A stretch of 61,486 nt of DNA from Lentimicrobiaceae bacterium (GTDB lineage: Bacteria; Bacteroidota; Bacteroidia; Bacteroidales; WCHB1-69). The stretch's first letter is position 1, and every line of letters begins with the position of its first letter. Of this stretch, positions 9,374-18,930 are shown piece by piece. The notes beneath the pieces were generated by a model. It was not told the DNA's origin. It saw nothing but the letters and a program-made list of their open reading frames with translations, and searched no databases. Made by a program: the position numbers and the translations under genes. Location: positions 1 to 61,486 of the forward strand of contig WQWP01000001.1 in assembly GCA_009787485.1 (NCBI GenBank), given 5' to 3'.

Positions 9374-10252
9374 AAACAACAACACACACCCTCCCACACT
9401 AATAAACGCCCCAAACACTTGATAAAACGTTATTTTCTCTTTAAATATCAGCGCCGACGGGAATATGATCAGAATGGGCACTAACCCCATCAAAGTGGCG
9501 GCTACTCCGGCTTTGGTATGTTGAACAGCGAAGAGGGAGAGCGACACGCCCATTACAGGACCAAAAACAGAACCGGACAACACAAACTTTACGCCCGATT
9601 TATTAGAAAATGCTTTCAAGATAGAACTCCATCTATTTAAGAAAGTTACTAATAACAGAAACGATATTCCTCCTGTAATGGCACGAATTTGGGTAGCAGA
9701 GATGGCATTGTAATCCCCCATTCCTTTTTTGCTAAGTACTAGTCCGATAGCTTGCCCTGCCGCTCCGCCAAGCGCAAACAAAAACCCTTTGAGCGGCACA
9801 TTAAAATTAAATTTTTCCCCTCTTTTCTTTCCGAGCATGGCAATACAAATACCGCCCACTGTGATGCAAATACCCAAAGCTTGCTTGGCAGAAAGATATT
9901 CATTTAACATTAACAATCCGGTAATTGCGGTAATGGGTGGCGCGAGCGTCATCACAAGTTGCGCCATCCGTGAGCCGATTATAGAGTAGGAGTGAAACAA
10001 AAAAAGATCTCCGAGAAAGAAACCGACAAATCCGGAGAGCGAAAGCCAAAACCATTGATACGGCGTAGCATCTGTGGGAAGGAAGTACCCGCGCGTAACC
10101 CATGCAATTAGCCCCAACAGTATAATTGCCGTCATCAAGCGAATGACATTTACGGATAGGGATCCTATTTTACTGCCTGCCTTTTCAAAAAACAAAGCGC
10201 TTAGCGTCCAACATATTGCAACGCCGAGTGCGGAAAATTCGCCGATATGCAT
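9368..10252 (-). CDS. EamA/DMT family transporter (RhaT-like exporter)
   Basis: A 294-residue polytopic inner-membrane protein with about ten hydrophobic segments arranged as two EamA repeats (roughly 3-140 and 150-294), the length and layout of drug/metabolite superfamily permeases. Each half ends in a Gly-rich helix (GICIAMLG; GGCVLLFL). Substrate cannot be inferred. Transcription starts from its own -7 element at 10273-10280, leaving a leader of about 16 nt. It is divergent from rnr and overlaps the convergent HHH-barrel gene by 6 bp at the stop codons. Confidence 0.9.
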   Translation of the reverse strand: MHIGEFSALGVAICWTLSALFFEKAGSKIGSLSVNVIRLMTAIILLGLIAWVTRGYFLPTDATPYQWFWLSLSGFVGFFLGDLFLFHSYSIIGSRMAQLVMTLAPPITAITGLLMLNEYLSAKQALGICITVGGICIAMLGKKRGEKFNFNVPLKGFLFALGGAAGQAIGLVLSKKGMGDYNAISATQIRAITGGISFLLLVTFLNRWSSILKAFSNKSGVKFVLSGSVFGPVMGVSLSLFAVQHTKAGVAATLMGLVPILIIFPSALIFKEKITFYQVFGAFISVGGCVLLFL

Positions 10253-10272
10253 TTAATTTCTTATAATGGCTG

Positions 10273-10280
10273 CGAAAATA
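10273..10280 (-). promoter_or_regulatory. -7 promoter element for the EamA transporter
   Basis: TATTTTCG on the minus strand, 21 bp before the ATG at 10252. It lies inside the upstream extension of the rnr open frame (10266-10367), which argues that this extension is not coding. Confidence 0.6.
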
Positions 10281-10355
10281 CGAAAAACTCTCTGTGTTCT
10301 TCTGGTCTCCTTTGTGCTCTATGTGCTAAAAAACAAAACTTGTACAATTATTTCC

Positions 10356-10363
10356 TATTTTCG
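10356..10363 (+). promoter_or_regulatory. -7 promoter element for rnr, 4 bp before the ATG
   Basis: TATTTTCG followed by CGCC and then ATG at 10368. By analogy with mapped Bacteroidota promoters, transcription would begin at or within a base or two of the start codon, giving a leaderless mRNA. Confidence 0.6.
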
Positions 10364-10367
10364 CGCC

Positions 10368-12509
10368 ATGAACGATTCCCCCCAAAACCCACTCGGCAAC
10401 CGCATCATAGAACTCTTATCTAAAAGCGGAAAAGAAAAGTACAACTATAAGCAAATTGCTGCTAAGGCAGGTGTTTTTGACCGGAAAGGACGAGACACCG
10501 TAAAACAAATCATCAGCGATTTTGTGAATGCCAAAATCTTATTTCACGCAGGAAGAGGCAAATATAGCATCAACCCTAAATATTTAACCAAAGAGAATAC
10601 CGGAAAAAATTATGTGATCGGCAAACTGAGCATCAGTAAAAATGGCGCCGCTTATGTGATTATGGAAGGTTTGGGTGATGAAGATATTTTTATCGCCGAA
10701 GGAAATCTAAGCAACGCATTACATAATGATATTGTGAAGATTAATGTTTTTCCGGCGCGCAACAAACGTCGCCCCGAAGGACAAGTAGTTGAAATTGTAG
10801 AGCGCAGCAAAAAACAGTTGGTGGGCGTCATCTCCATATCCAAAGGAATTGCTTACTTCATTCCGGATAATCCGTCTTATCGCCGCGACATTCTGATTCC
10901 CGGACGTTTACTGAAAAGCGCAAAAACCGGAGATAAAGTGGTAATTCAGATTACCGATTGGGTAGTAGGAACCCGAAGCCCGCTGGGCGAAGTAATACAT
11001 GTGCTGGGAAAACCGGGCGACAACAACGTGGAAATGAACGCCATTTTAGCTGAGTACGACTTTCCGCTGGCTTTTAACGAGGCTGTAGAAAAAGAGTGTG
11101 AGAAGATTGACCCCGCAATTTCGGAAAAAGAGATCGCCTTACGCCGAGATTTTCGTAACATTACTACATTTACAATTGACCCCGCCGATGCTAAAGATTT
11201 CGACGATGCCATTTCGTATGAAGCCCTTAGTAACGGCATGCACCGTGTAGGCATTCATATTGCCGATGTTTCGCATTATGTGCGCCAGGAGAGCGCCATT
11301 GATAAAGAGGCTTACGAAAGAGGAACCTCCATCTATTTGGTGGACAGAACGATTCCGATGCTGCCCGATAAATTATCCAATGAACTCTGCTCACTCAAAC
11401 CGCACACCGATAAACTGTGTTACAGTGCCGTTTTCGATTTGGATGACAACGCCAAAGTGCATAAAGAGTGGTTTGGACGCACGATCATCAATTCGGACAG
11501 ACGTTTTGATTACGATGAAGCGCAAGAAATTATTGAAACCAAACAAGGAGATTTTGCAGAAACTGTGTTGAAAATTCACGACTTGTCTCAAAAATTACGT
11601 CAGCAACGTTTTGATAATAACGCCATTAATTTTGAAACGGAAGAAGTGCGCTTTAAATTAGATGAAAACGGAAAACCGATCGGCGTATTTTTAAAGGTAC
11701 AACGCGAATCGAACTGGCTGATTGAAGAGATGATGTTGTTGGCAAACAAACGGGTAGCCGAAAAAATCGGCAAAAAAATATCGCGTTTCAAAGAAGTGAA
11801 AACATTTGTATATCGTATTCATGATGAGCCGATTGGAGATAAAGTGGAGAATTTTAAAAACTTTGTGGCAAAAATGGGCTTCGAACTGAAAACCGGAAAT
11901 CGCAAGCAATTTACCCAATCGTTAAACGACCTGTTGGAAAAAGCCAAAGAAAAAAACGAATATGAATTGCTTTCCAAGCTCTCCATTCGTATTATGGCAC
12001 GGGCGGTCTATTCTACCGATAATATCGGGCATTACGGGTTGGCATTTCCGTACTACACGCACTTTACCTCGCCCATTCGCCGCTACCCTGATTTGATGGT
12101 ACACAGGTTGTTAGATGCTTATTTGCACGACAAACCTTCCGTAAATAAATACCAATACGAAGAACTTTGTAAACATTGTTCCAAAATGGAACAAAAAGCC
12201 ACTGAGGCGGAGCGTACCTCTATCAAATACAAACAAGCCGAATATTTAGCCGATAAAATCGGGCAAGTGTTTGAAGCCACCGTAAGCGGCATCTCCAAAT
12301 GGGGCGTTTTTGCCGAATTGAAAGAGAGCAAATGCGAAGGCATCATCCCCATAAAGCGTTTCGATGACGATTTCTATTATATTGATGATGATAACTTTAC
12401 ACTAATCGGCTTGCACACCGGAAAAAACATTCGCTTTGGCGACACAATAAAAGTAAAAGTAACGGAGGTGGATTTGCAGAAGAAAACGATGACGTTTGAT
12501 GTGGTTTAA
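10368..12509 (+). CDS. rnr: Ribonuclease R
   Basis: A processive 3'-5' exoribonuclease that degrades structured RNA and takes part in RNA quality control. The protein from ATG 10368 has 713 residues: a winged-helix N-terminal domain (YNYKQIAAKAGV), cold-shock domains (about 80-230), the RNB catalytic domain with the metal-binding cluster DPADAKDFDDA (about 269-279), and a C-terminal S1 RNA-binding domain (VSGISKWGVFAEL near 645). The open frame extends to 10266, but those 34 codons encode a non-conserved hydrophobic stretch, overlap the divergent promoter, and precede the rnr -7 element. The expected RNase R N-terminus starts exactly at 10368. Converges with the RND permease gene, 17 bp between stops. 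Confidence 0.96.
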   Translation: MNDSPQNPLGNRIIELLSKSGKEKYNYKQIAAKAGVFDRKGRDTVKQIISDFVNAKILFHAGRGKYSINPKYLTKENTGKNYVIGKLSISKNGAAYVIMEGLGDEDIFIAEGNLSNALHNDIVKINVFPARNKRRPEGQVVEIVERSKKQLVGVISISKGIAYFIPDNPSYRRDILIPGRLLKSAKTGDKVVIQITDWVVGTRSPLGEVIHVLGKPGDNNVEMNAILAEYDFPLAFNEAVEKECEKIDPAISEKEIALRRDFRNITTFTIDPADAKDFDDAISYEALSNGMHRVGIHIADVSHYVRQESAIDKEAYERGTSIYLVDRTIPMLPDKLSNELCSLKPHTDKLCYSAVFDLDDNAKVHKEWFGRTIINSDRRFDYDEAQEIIETKQGDFAETVLKIHDLSQKLRQQRFDNNAINFETEEVRFKLDENGKPIGVFLKVQRESNWLIEEMMLLANKRVAEKIGKKISRFKEVKTFVYRIHDEPIGDKVENFKNFVAKMGFELKTGNRKQFTQSLNDLLEKAKEKNEYELLSKLSIRIMARAVYSTDNIGHYGLAFPYYTHFTSPIRRYPDLMVHRLLDAYLHDKPSVNKYQYEELCKHCSKMEQKATEAERTSIKYKQAEYLADKIGQVFEATVSGISKWGVFAELKESKCEGIIPIKRFDDDFYYIDDDNFTLIGLHTGKNIRFGDTIKVKVTEVDLQKKTMTFDVV

Positions 12510-12526
12510 GAAAATATTTCAATGTA

Positions 12527-15500
12527 TTAAACAATCTCCTTCTTCCTCCTTTTCCTCCAAACCCCAAACTGTGCAAAACTCGCATACAACACCGGAATCA
12601 ACACCAGCGTAATCAATGTAGAAAACGACAACCCCCAGGCTACGGTCATTCCGAGTGCATTCCACATTTCGGCGCCTTCGCCTCTGCCGAGTGCTAACGG
12701 GATCATTCCCAATACAGTAGTTACGGCGGTCATTAAGATGGGGCGCAAACGGGAGTGGCCGGCAGCGATCACCGCTTCTTTGATGCCCATACCGCGCTCG
12801 CGGCACAGTATCGTGTAGTCAATGAGCACAATGCCGTTTTTCACTACTATGCCCACCAACATTACAATGCCCAGCAGCGCCATCAGCCCGAGGGCGGTGT
12901 TTGTAACGGCTAATCCAACGAGAACGCCGGTCAGTGCAAACGGAATAGAAAACATAATCACAAACGGATATGTAAAAGATTCAAATTGCGAAGCCATTAC
13001 AATATAGACCAATATGAGTATTAAAAGCACCAACGATATGATATCTCTAAATGCCTCTTGTTGATCCTGAAAAGTTCCTGCCAATATGGTGCTAACGCCA
13101 GCAGGTGTTTCTACATCTTCTAATAACTCCATAGTTGCAGAGGCAATGTCGCTCAATGCGGCGCCGGCGCCCACAATGCCCACTACTTTTACCACGCGCT
13201 CGCGGTCTTTGCGCTCAATAGTGGGTGGCGTTAATCTTTCTACCACATTGCCCAACTCACGCACTCTAATGCCCATTCCCTGTGCGTTATACACAATGAT
13301 GTTTTCAATAGCGTCAATACTTTTGCGGTATTGCGGAGCGTAACGTACTCTGATATAATACTCATCGCCGTCTTCGCGGTAGAAAGAGGCGATAGAGCCG
13401 CTAAAACGGCTTTGAATGAAAGAGGAAACAGTTGCCAGATTCAATCCTCTTTCCGCTAATTTTTGCCTGTCGAAATCTATTTGAATTTCAGGTGCATACT
13501 CCGCACGGCTGATATTTACCTGGGTGCATCCCGGAATGGCGCGCATTCTTTGGGCTACTTCCGATGCAAATCGGTCGGTAACGTTAAAGTCGTAGCCATA
13601 CACTTCAACCGTTACGTTATTTCCTCCGCCCATGCCGCCGCCTGCATCTACTGCAAACCTGTTAATTTCAGGGAACTGGTTCAGTCTTGCCCGAATTTCA
13701 TCCGCAACCTCTTCAATACCACGAGTCCGTTGCGTTTTCTTTACCATTCTAATTGTCATGGAAATAATATGCGAGCCGTTGTCTTGCAATCTTCCCCATG
13801 CGTTGCTTTCGTCGGGTTGCCCCACACTAAAGTTAACCCGTATAATCTCAGGATATTTTTCACGCAACTCATTTTGAAAATCCAAAGCAAAAGCTCTAGT
13901 AATCTCCATTCTTGTTCCAATCGGAAACTTGATATTGACCCCAATACGCGCATTATCCTGTGTAGGAAGAAATTCGGTGGGTATAATCTTCATCAACATC
14001 AACGAAGAAGCAAAAACTAATGTGGCGCCAACCACTACAATAAGTTTGTTGTTTACCGACCAGTTCAGCACTTTTCCATATCCGATATCTAATTTATCTA
14101 ATGCTCTTTCAATGGGTGAATAGAGTTTTTTGTACCATTTGCCTTGTTTATCGCCTTGTTTCAGCATGTAAGCTGCCATCATGGGCGTTAAGGTGAGCGC
14201 CACAATAGTAGAGATCACGGCTGTAATACTAATAATCCAACCCATTTGTTTGAATAAAATACCTGCCATACCTTGCAACATGGTGAGCGGGATAAACACC
14301 ACCAAAATCACTAAAGTGGAAGCCACTACCGATAAGTAAACCTCGCGGGTGGCAAACACCGAAGCCGCACGCGGTTTGCTGCCCCGATCAATATGTTTGC
14401 TAATGTTTTCCAAAATGACAATCGCGTCGTCTATTACCATCGCAATGGCAATACTTAAAGAAGATAAAGAGATGATATTGATTGTGTTGCCTGTTATTAA
14501 CAAATAAATAAAAACTGCTACGAGGGAAACAGGAATGGTAATGGCGATAATAAAAGTAGCACGCCATCTGCCCAAAAACAGCATGATCACTACTATAATA
14601 AGCACCAAAATGATGACAATGGCATTTTGTAAACTATTGATAGTATTGATAATACTTTCGGAACTATCCCAAACCGGAGCAAGTTTAACATCGGGAGGAA
14701 GTGTTTTTTCTAATCCGGGTAACAACTCATTTATTTTTTTACAAATCTCCACTGAATTTGCACCTGCTTGTTTTTGAATGACTAACAAAGCACCTTGCTT
14801 TCCGTTGGTAAAAACCTCCTGCAATCGTTCCTGAATGGTGTCGGCAACTACAGCCACATCGTGTAAATATATATTTCGATTATTGAAACTGCCCACTACA
14901 ATATCGTTCATTAACTTAGTATCCATAAACTCGCCTTGCACGCGCATGGAGTAGGTTTGTGTGCCAACATCAATGGTGCCTAACGGCAAGTTCATGTTTT
15001 CCATACGGATGATTTGCGTAATTTGCTCAATAGTTAACCCGTAAGATTCTAATTTAAAAGGATCTGCGTAAACATTGATTTCGCGTTTCGGCGCGCCGGA
15101 GATGGAAACCGTTCCCACGCCGTTAATCCGGCTAAGCGGTGACGCCACTCTATCGTCTAAGATTTTATACAGGGCATTGGTACTCTCTTTGCTTTCCACC
15201 GAAATCATCATAATGGGCATATCTGCCGCGCTAAACTTGTAAATGAAGGGTTTGTTCACATTGTCGGGCAGCATCGGCGTAACCATATCCAACTTGTCGC
15301 GCACATCGTTTACGGCTTGTTCAATATTAATGCCATATCTGAATTCAAGCGTGATGATGCTGTAATTTTCGCGCGAGTTGGAAGTAATGTGCTTCAAATC
15401 GCTCACCGTGGCTAATATATTTTCGAGCGGCTTGGTTACGTTATTCTCAATATCAGAGGGACTTGCACCGTTGTAGCTGGTAAATACCAAAATGGTGTTG

Positions 15501-15625
15501 CTGCCCAAATCGGGCAAAAAGTCAATCGCCAATCTTGTTAACGAATAAATACCGATAATGGCAACCGCTACATACACAAGCGCTGTGGTAATAGGATTTT
15601 TTACGGATGACGCAGAGATATTCAT
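12527..15625 (-). CDS. RND-family efflux permease, standing alone
   Basis: A 1032-residue inner-membrane proton-driven exporter of the HAE/AcrB type. It has TM1 at about 12-30, a first periplasmic pore domain, and a TM2-6 block with the proton-relay motif IAMVIDDAIVILENI (about 393-407). A second half repeats the layout and ends in a cytoplasmic Lys/Arg tail (VWRKRRKKEIV). Full-length, no disruption. RND pumps need a periplasmic adaptor and an outer-membrane channel. Neither flanks it: it has its own promoter (15656-15687) and both neighbours are unrelated. It could share an adaptor encoded elsewhere or export lipids or other envelope components. The substrate is unknown. Confidence 0.93.
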   Translation of the reverse strand: MNISASSVKNPITTALVYVAVAIIGIYSLTRLAIDFLPDLGSNTILVFTSYNGASPSDIENNVTKPLENILATVSDLKHITSNSRENYSIITLEFRYGINIEQAVNDVRDKLDMVTPMLPDNVNKPFIYKFSAADMPIMMISVESKESTNALYKILDDRVASPLSRINGVGTVSISGAPKREINVYADPFKLESYGLTIEQITQIIRMENMNLPLGTIDVGTQTYSMRVQGEFMDTKLMNDIVVGSFNNRNIYLHDVAVVADTIQERLQEVFTNGKQGALLVIQKQAGANSVEICKKINELLPGLEKTLPPDVKLAPVWDSSESIINTINSLQNAIVIILVLIIVVIMLFLGRWRATFIIAITIPVSLVAVFIYLLITGNTINIISLSSLSIAIAMVIDDAIVILENISKHIDRGSKPRAASVFATREVYLSVVASTLVILVVFIPLTMLQGMAGILFKQMGWIISITAVISTIVALTLTPMMAAYMLKQGDKQGKWYKKLYSPIERALDKLDIGYGKVLNWSVNNKLIVVVGATLVFASSLMLMKIIPTEFLPTQDNARIGVNIKFPIGTRMEITRAFALDFQNELREKYPEIIRVNFSVGQPDESNAWGRLQDNGSHIISMTIRMVKKTQRTRGIEEVADEIRARLNQFPEINRFAVDAGGGMGGGNNVTVEVYGYDFNVTDRFASEVAQRMRAIPGCTQVNISRAEYAPEIQIDFDRQKLAERGLNLATVSSFIQSRFSGSIASFYREDGDEYYIRVRYAPQYRKSIDAIENIIVYNAQGMGIRVRELGNVVERLTPPTIERKDRERVVKVVGIVGAGAALSDIASATMELLEDVETPAGVSTILAGTFQDQQEAFRDIISLVLLILILVYIVMASQFESFTYPFVIMFSIPFALTGVLVGLAVTNTALGLMALLGIVMLVGIVVKNGIVLIDYTILCRERGMGIKEAVIAAGHSRLRPILMTAVTTVLGMIPLALGRGEGAEMWNALGMTVAWGLSFSTLITLVLIPVLYASFAQFGVWRKRRKKEIV

Positions 15626-15655
15626 AGTGTTTTTCTGTTTTAAAAATAAAGGTGG

Positions 15656-15687
15656 CGAAAATATATCTTTTTTTGGAAATTTCTCAA
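15656..15687 (-). promoter_or_regulatory. Promoter of the solitary RND permease
   Basis: Minus-strand -7 TATTTTCG (15656-15663) with a -33 TTG at 15685-15687, spacer 21 bp. The spacing fits the Bacteroidota consensus of about 19-21 bp. Confidence 0.65.
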
Positions 15688-15738
15688 ATTTTGTATCTTT
15701 TGTAGGAAATTGTGAAATTCAATATCAAACAAAGTTAT

Positions 15739-15758
15739 CCGTTGGCTGAAGTCAACAG
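15739..15758. repeat. Degenerate copy of the CCGTTGGCT inverted repeat
   Basis: CCGTTGGCT-GA-AGTCAACAG is a 9-bp inverted repeat with two mismatches in the second arm, followed by CAAT. The perfect form of the same unit occurs at 38807-38826, also followed by CAAT. It lies 15 bp before the 3' end of the DUF2851 gene. Confidence 0.65.
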
Positions 15759-15772
15759 CAATGATTTTGTCC

Positions 15773-17050
15773 TCATTCCATCGTTACCACTCGCTGCCCC
15801 ACCACACAATCAATGCACCTTTTTTTCTCACAATATTCGTTATGCAACTCCAGCAACGCTTGCGAATCTCCGGCGTTTTTTGCACAAAATCCTAAACATT
15901 TGTATTTTTTTGTGATGCAATTTTCTTCAAAGGGCAGAAATTCAAGCAATCGCATGCTGTATTCCTGAAGTTTTTCGTTGCCTATGAAGGTGCCGTAAAC
16001 ATAAAGAAAAGGAATCAGCGCATTGATGAGGAGCAGGTGGAAACTCTTTTCACCCATTATTTTCTCGCTTTTACGGCTTGTTTTGCCAAAATAATAGTGT
16101 GTATCCCAATAATCGTTGGGCTTGTTAATGAAGATGCTTTGGAAATAGGTGAGATTTTTGGAAGTGGTAATTTTTGTAAATAAATTATGATGGGTAAAAA
16201 TGATTTCGCCTAATTGCGCCAAACGGATGCAAGGGAAATTGTGAGGACGTAAACGCAATAAATTCCAACACTTTGCATCAACAGGAACCAATTTATATTT
16301 TGCTCTGAGATATAAATACTCGTTTTGTAATGATTGATAATAAGCATCTTCTAACTCTTCTTCCAACATTCCGGCTTGTCCGAAAACAAGTGCGGAAATT
16401 TGCAAGTGCGAGTCGGCATGTTTCTTTAATATTTTGTATGGTAATGCTTTGCCAAGCATTTCAAAAGCAGGCGCATTGGTTTTAAATCCAAAACTTTGAC
16501 ATAGAATGTAAAATAGCGCCTGTTCCCAATCTTCTGAAAATGTGTGCAATATCTCAAAAACCTGGGCTTGCCTTCGCATTAATCTGTCGAAAGCCAATCG
16601 GGTAAAAAAAGATTGCATCGTTAAAGGATGGATTCTTTCAATGTATGCCTCGCAAGGCATCGGACGTGCAGCGTACATCAATTGACTGTACCGCAATAAA
16701 AGCTGGGAAGATAACAACGGTTGCAACTCCAACGTGGGCAACAGCGTTTCTTGCGCTATGAAAACATCCTGGTCGTGCTCGTACACCACATGCAGCACCA
16801 CCGAGTTGTATTTCATATCATATTGGTGCTGATGTTTGTACCAATCGGAAGAGCGGATGTGTATTTCCACATTGCCTGCCCATGTAACGTCGTCAATTTT
16901 AATAATTGCCTGTTTAAAATCGGGACCGGCATCCTGATGCGGAAACCCTTGGTTTAATATGGCAAGAGGTTGGTTGTGAACAGTTTTTAACTGCTCTTTG
17001 GCAAACCACTGGTTTTTCCAAATGTAATGCAATAGCTTTTCTGAGATCAT
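15773..17050 (-). CDS. DUF2851 family protein
   Basis: A 425-residue protein of a Bacteroidota-enriched family of unknown function. It shows the family's characteristic N-terminal block: start SEKLLHYIWKNQWF, then DAGPDFKQAIIKIDD and WAGNVEIHIRSSDWYKH (about 55-85). The middle is helical, and a short Cys-rich end (CIDCVVG) is typical of the family. The NVEIHI...DW pattern recalls nuclease-like beta folds, but no catalytic assignment is justified. No signal peptide, so it is cytoplasmic. Well-formed promoter at 17095-17125, divergent from the barrel gene at 17146. Confidence 0.85.
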   Translation of the reverse strand: MISEKLLHYIWKNQWFAKEQLKTVHNQPLAILNQGFPHQDAGPDFKQAIIKIDDVTWAGNVEIHIRSSDWYKHQHQYDMKYNSVVLHVVYEHDQDVFIAQETLLPTLELQPLLSSQLLLRYSQLMYAARPMPCEAYIERIHPLTMQSFFTRLAFDRLMRRQAQVFEILHTFSEDWEQALFYILCQSFGFKTNAPAFEMLGKALPYKILKKHADSHLQISALVFGQAGMLEEELEDAYYQSLQNEYLYLRAKYKLVPVDAKCWNLLRLRPHNFPCIRLAQLGEIIFTHHNLFTKITTSKNLTYFQSIFINKPNDYWDTHYYFGKTSRKSEKIMGEKSFHLLLINALIPFLYVYGTFIGNEKLQEYSMRLLEFLPFEENCITKKYKCLGFCAKNAGDSQALLELHNEYCEKKRCIDCVVGQRVVTME

Positions 17051-17094
17051 AACGAGTTAATTTTGAGTGTTTATAGTTTTTTTTTGCGAACGTG

Positions 17095-17125
17095 CAAATA
17101 TATATTTGAAAATTACGTTTGTCAA
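17095..17125 (-). promoter_or_regulatory. Strong consensus promoter for the DUF2851 gene
   Basis: Minus-strand -33 CTTGAC (TTG at 17123-17125), exactly 20 bp spacer, -7 TATATTTG (17095-17102). The upstream half (CCCCTTGACAAACG on the minus strand) is nearly the same as in the promoter at 35699-35729. Confidence 0.8.
17101..17108 (+). promoter_or_regulatory. -7 promoter element for the barrel gene at 17146
   Basis: TATATTTG on the plus strand, overlapping the divergent DUF2851 promoter. The predicted transcript begins near 17114, upstream of ATG 17146 and close to the TTG at 17119, which supports the ATG as start. Confidence 0.55.
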
Positions 17126-17145
17126 GGGGTAAATACATTTTTTTT

Positions 17146-18930
17146 ATGAAAAAAATATTTATAACTGCAATTTCATTTCTTTTTATGGGATTTGCTTACA
17201 CGCAACCTATTGATACGGCGAGATTTAGATTAGACTTTACGCCCAAACTTCAAAATTTTCATAAGATTACGCAACCTGCTGTCATTCCTGAGGAAACGCA
17301 GGAGCCGGTAAATTTTGAATATGAAATAGTTCCGCAATCCATTGATCTTTCTTTTTCGCCCACGCCCATAAAACCGGTAAAACTTCCCGGAGAAGTAATG
17401 AAAAAACTCTACCGCAATTTTTTGAAGGTAGGTTTTGGCTATCCGGTTACCCCGCTCGGCGAGCTTTGTATCCACAATTTCGATAATTCTAAATTCTCTT
17501 ACGGGCTGAATGTCAACCACATTTCAGGTTGGGCGGGAGCGATCGGAAAAGAGATGAAAAATTATGCTTATGCACCGTTTAGCGATACGCGCACGCTGCT
17601 GTTTTTAAATACCTTTTTTAAGAATCAAACACTCTATTCTTCTGCAGGTTACAATCATCAAGTAGCACATTTATATGGATTTGACCGCAGACTTGGTTTC
17701 GATTCTCTATATTATGAGGAAAATTACAGAGATACGTTGAAAAACAATTTCCATCATGCGCATGCCGAAATCGGGTTGCGCTCTAATTACCTTCAGGATG
17801 ATGCTAAGCTTAAGCAAGATGTGCGTTTGAGTTATGATTTTCTTTACACGCACAAAAAAGATATGGAAAATCGTATCGGGTTGGCTTCGTTTTTTGCTTA
17901 TGATGTGCTGTTTAGAAAACTTAGCGGTTTTCTTCGCCCGCAATTGGATTTCAACATGGATTTTTACATTAACAGGTGGCATAATCATTTTGAATATCAA
18001 TGCATTACAGAACCATGCCCAGGCTTTCAAAACACTACAAACAGTTTTAAATTAGAGTTTGCGCCCACTGTTAAATTTTCACTACGAGAATATCACTTCC
18101 GCTTAGGTCTCGGTATTCCTATTATTAACGCGGACGGGAATGCAAAATGTCCAATATATCCGGTAGCAGAAGTGCAGTTGGGCATTGTGCCCGGCATTTT
18201 GAGTATTTACGCCGGTCTGGACGGAAATGTTAAATACAACTCACTCAAAGATTTACTCTATGAAAATCCATTTGTAAAACCCGGGCTGGATTCGCTCCGG
18301 TTTTCAAAAACACAAATCAGTATTTTCGGTGGGGTAAAAGGAAATTTGGTAAAGAAGTTGAATTACCATGTTTCGGCGCGCTACTCAAATACCCAGGATA
18401 TGGCGTTCTTCTTTTTGGATACGGCATCGTTGCTTAAAAATCAATTCGATGTAGTGTATGCCAACGTGAATTGGGTAAACGTTTGCGCCAATTTAAACTG
18501 GCAAGTGGTGGATAGATTGTATTTGAATTTGGAAGCGAATTATTGGGGCTACTTCAAGTATCAAGAACAAATTGAAAAGCCTTGGTACAAACCCACTTGG
18601 GAAGTAGCCTTCTCCGGAAAGTATTACCTCAAAGAGAAATTCATCTTCGACCTCAATATGAAATTAGGGTTTGACAGCTACGCCTTGAAGCCTTCTTTAA
18701 ATGAAGAACAAAAGATTGTATATGACATCGTTAAAATGAGCCCTGTTATAAACTTTGGCGTAGGTTTTGAATATTTAGTTACGAAACGGTTTTCATGCTT
18801 TGCCACTGTAAACAACCTTGGTTTTCAACATTTTGAGAAATATTATGATTTCAAGAATGTTGGGTTTAATGCAATTATTGGGGTTACTTATTCTTTTGGG
18901 GATGAGAGTTTGAGGAGGGGGAAGAGGTAA
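17146..18930 (+). CDS. Outer-membrane beta-barrel protein (TonB-dependent-receptor-like), function unknown
   Basis: From ATG 17146 the protein has 594 residues with signal peptide KKIFITAISFLFMGFAYTQ. The longer frame from TTG 17119 adds nine residues in front of the signal peptide and lies in the divergent promoter, so it is rejected. After a Pro-rich linker (about 35-85) the protein is a continuous series of amphipathic, aromatic-rich strands with turns containing Asn and Asp, ending ...FNAIIGVTYSFGDESLRRGKR. No plug domain or TonB box is visible, so a full TonB-dependent receptor is unlikely. Related barrels in Bacteroidota are of unknown function. It ends exactly where the convergent parC-like gene ends, with no intervening base. 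Confidence 0.75.
   Translation: MKKIFITAISFLFMGFAYTQPIDTARFRLDFTPKLQNFHKITQPAVIPEETQEPVNFEYEIVPQSIDLSFSPTPIKPVKLPGEVMKKLYRNFLKVGFGYPVTPLGELCIHNFDNSKFSYGLNVNHISGWAGAIGKEMKNYAYAPFSDTRTLLFLNTFFKNQTLYSSAGYNHQVAHLYGFDRRLGFDSLYYEENYRDTLKNNFHHAHAEIGLRSNYLQDDAKLKQDVRLSYDFLYTHKKDMENRIGLASFFAYDVLFRKLSGFLRPQLDFNMDFYINRWHNHFEYQCITEPCPGFQNTTNSFKLEFAPTVKFSLREYHFRLGLGIPIINADGNAKCPIYPVAEVQLGIVPGILSIYAGLDGNVKYNSLKDLLYENPFVKPGLDSLRFSKTQISIFGGVKGNLVKKLNYHVSARYSNTQDMAFFFLDTASLLKNQFDVVYANVNWVNVCANLNWQVVDRLYLNLEANYWGYFKYQEQIEKPWYKPTWEVAFSGKYYLKEKFIFDLNMKLGFDSYALKPSLNEEQKIVYDIVKMSPVINFGVGFEYLVTKRFSCFATVNNLGFQHFEKYYDFKNVGFNAIIGVTYSFGDESLRRGKR

Noticed and set aside
10266..10367. 34-codon upstream extension of rnr
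   Set aside because: It contains the divergent EamA promoter and the rnr -7 box, and encodes a non-conserved stretch; RNase R homology starts at 10368.
13463..14020. 185-codon frame antisense to the solitary RND permease
   Set aside because: It lies entirely within a well-conserved gene on the other strand, without promoter or recognisable domain.
15712..15915. 67-codon frame overlapping the 3' end of the DUF2851 gene
   Set aside because: It starts in the CCGTTGGCT repeat (its PLAEVNSND peptide is just the repeat translated) and continues antisense to a real gene.
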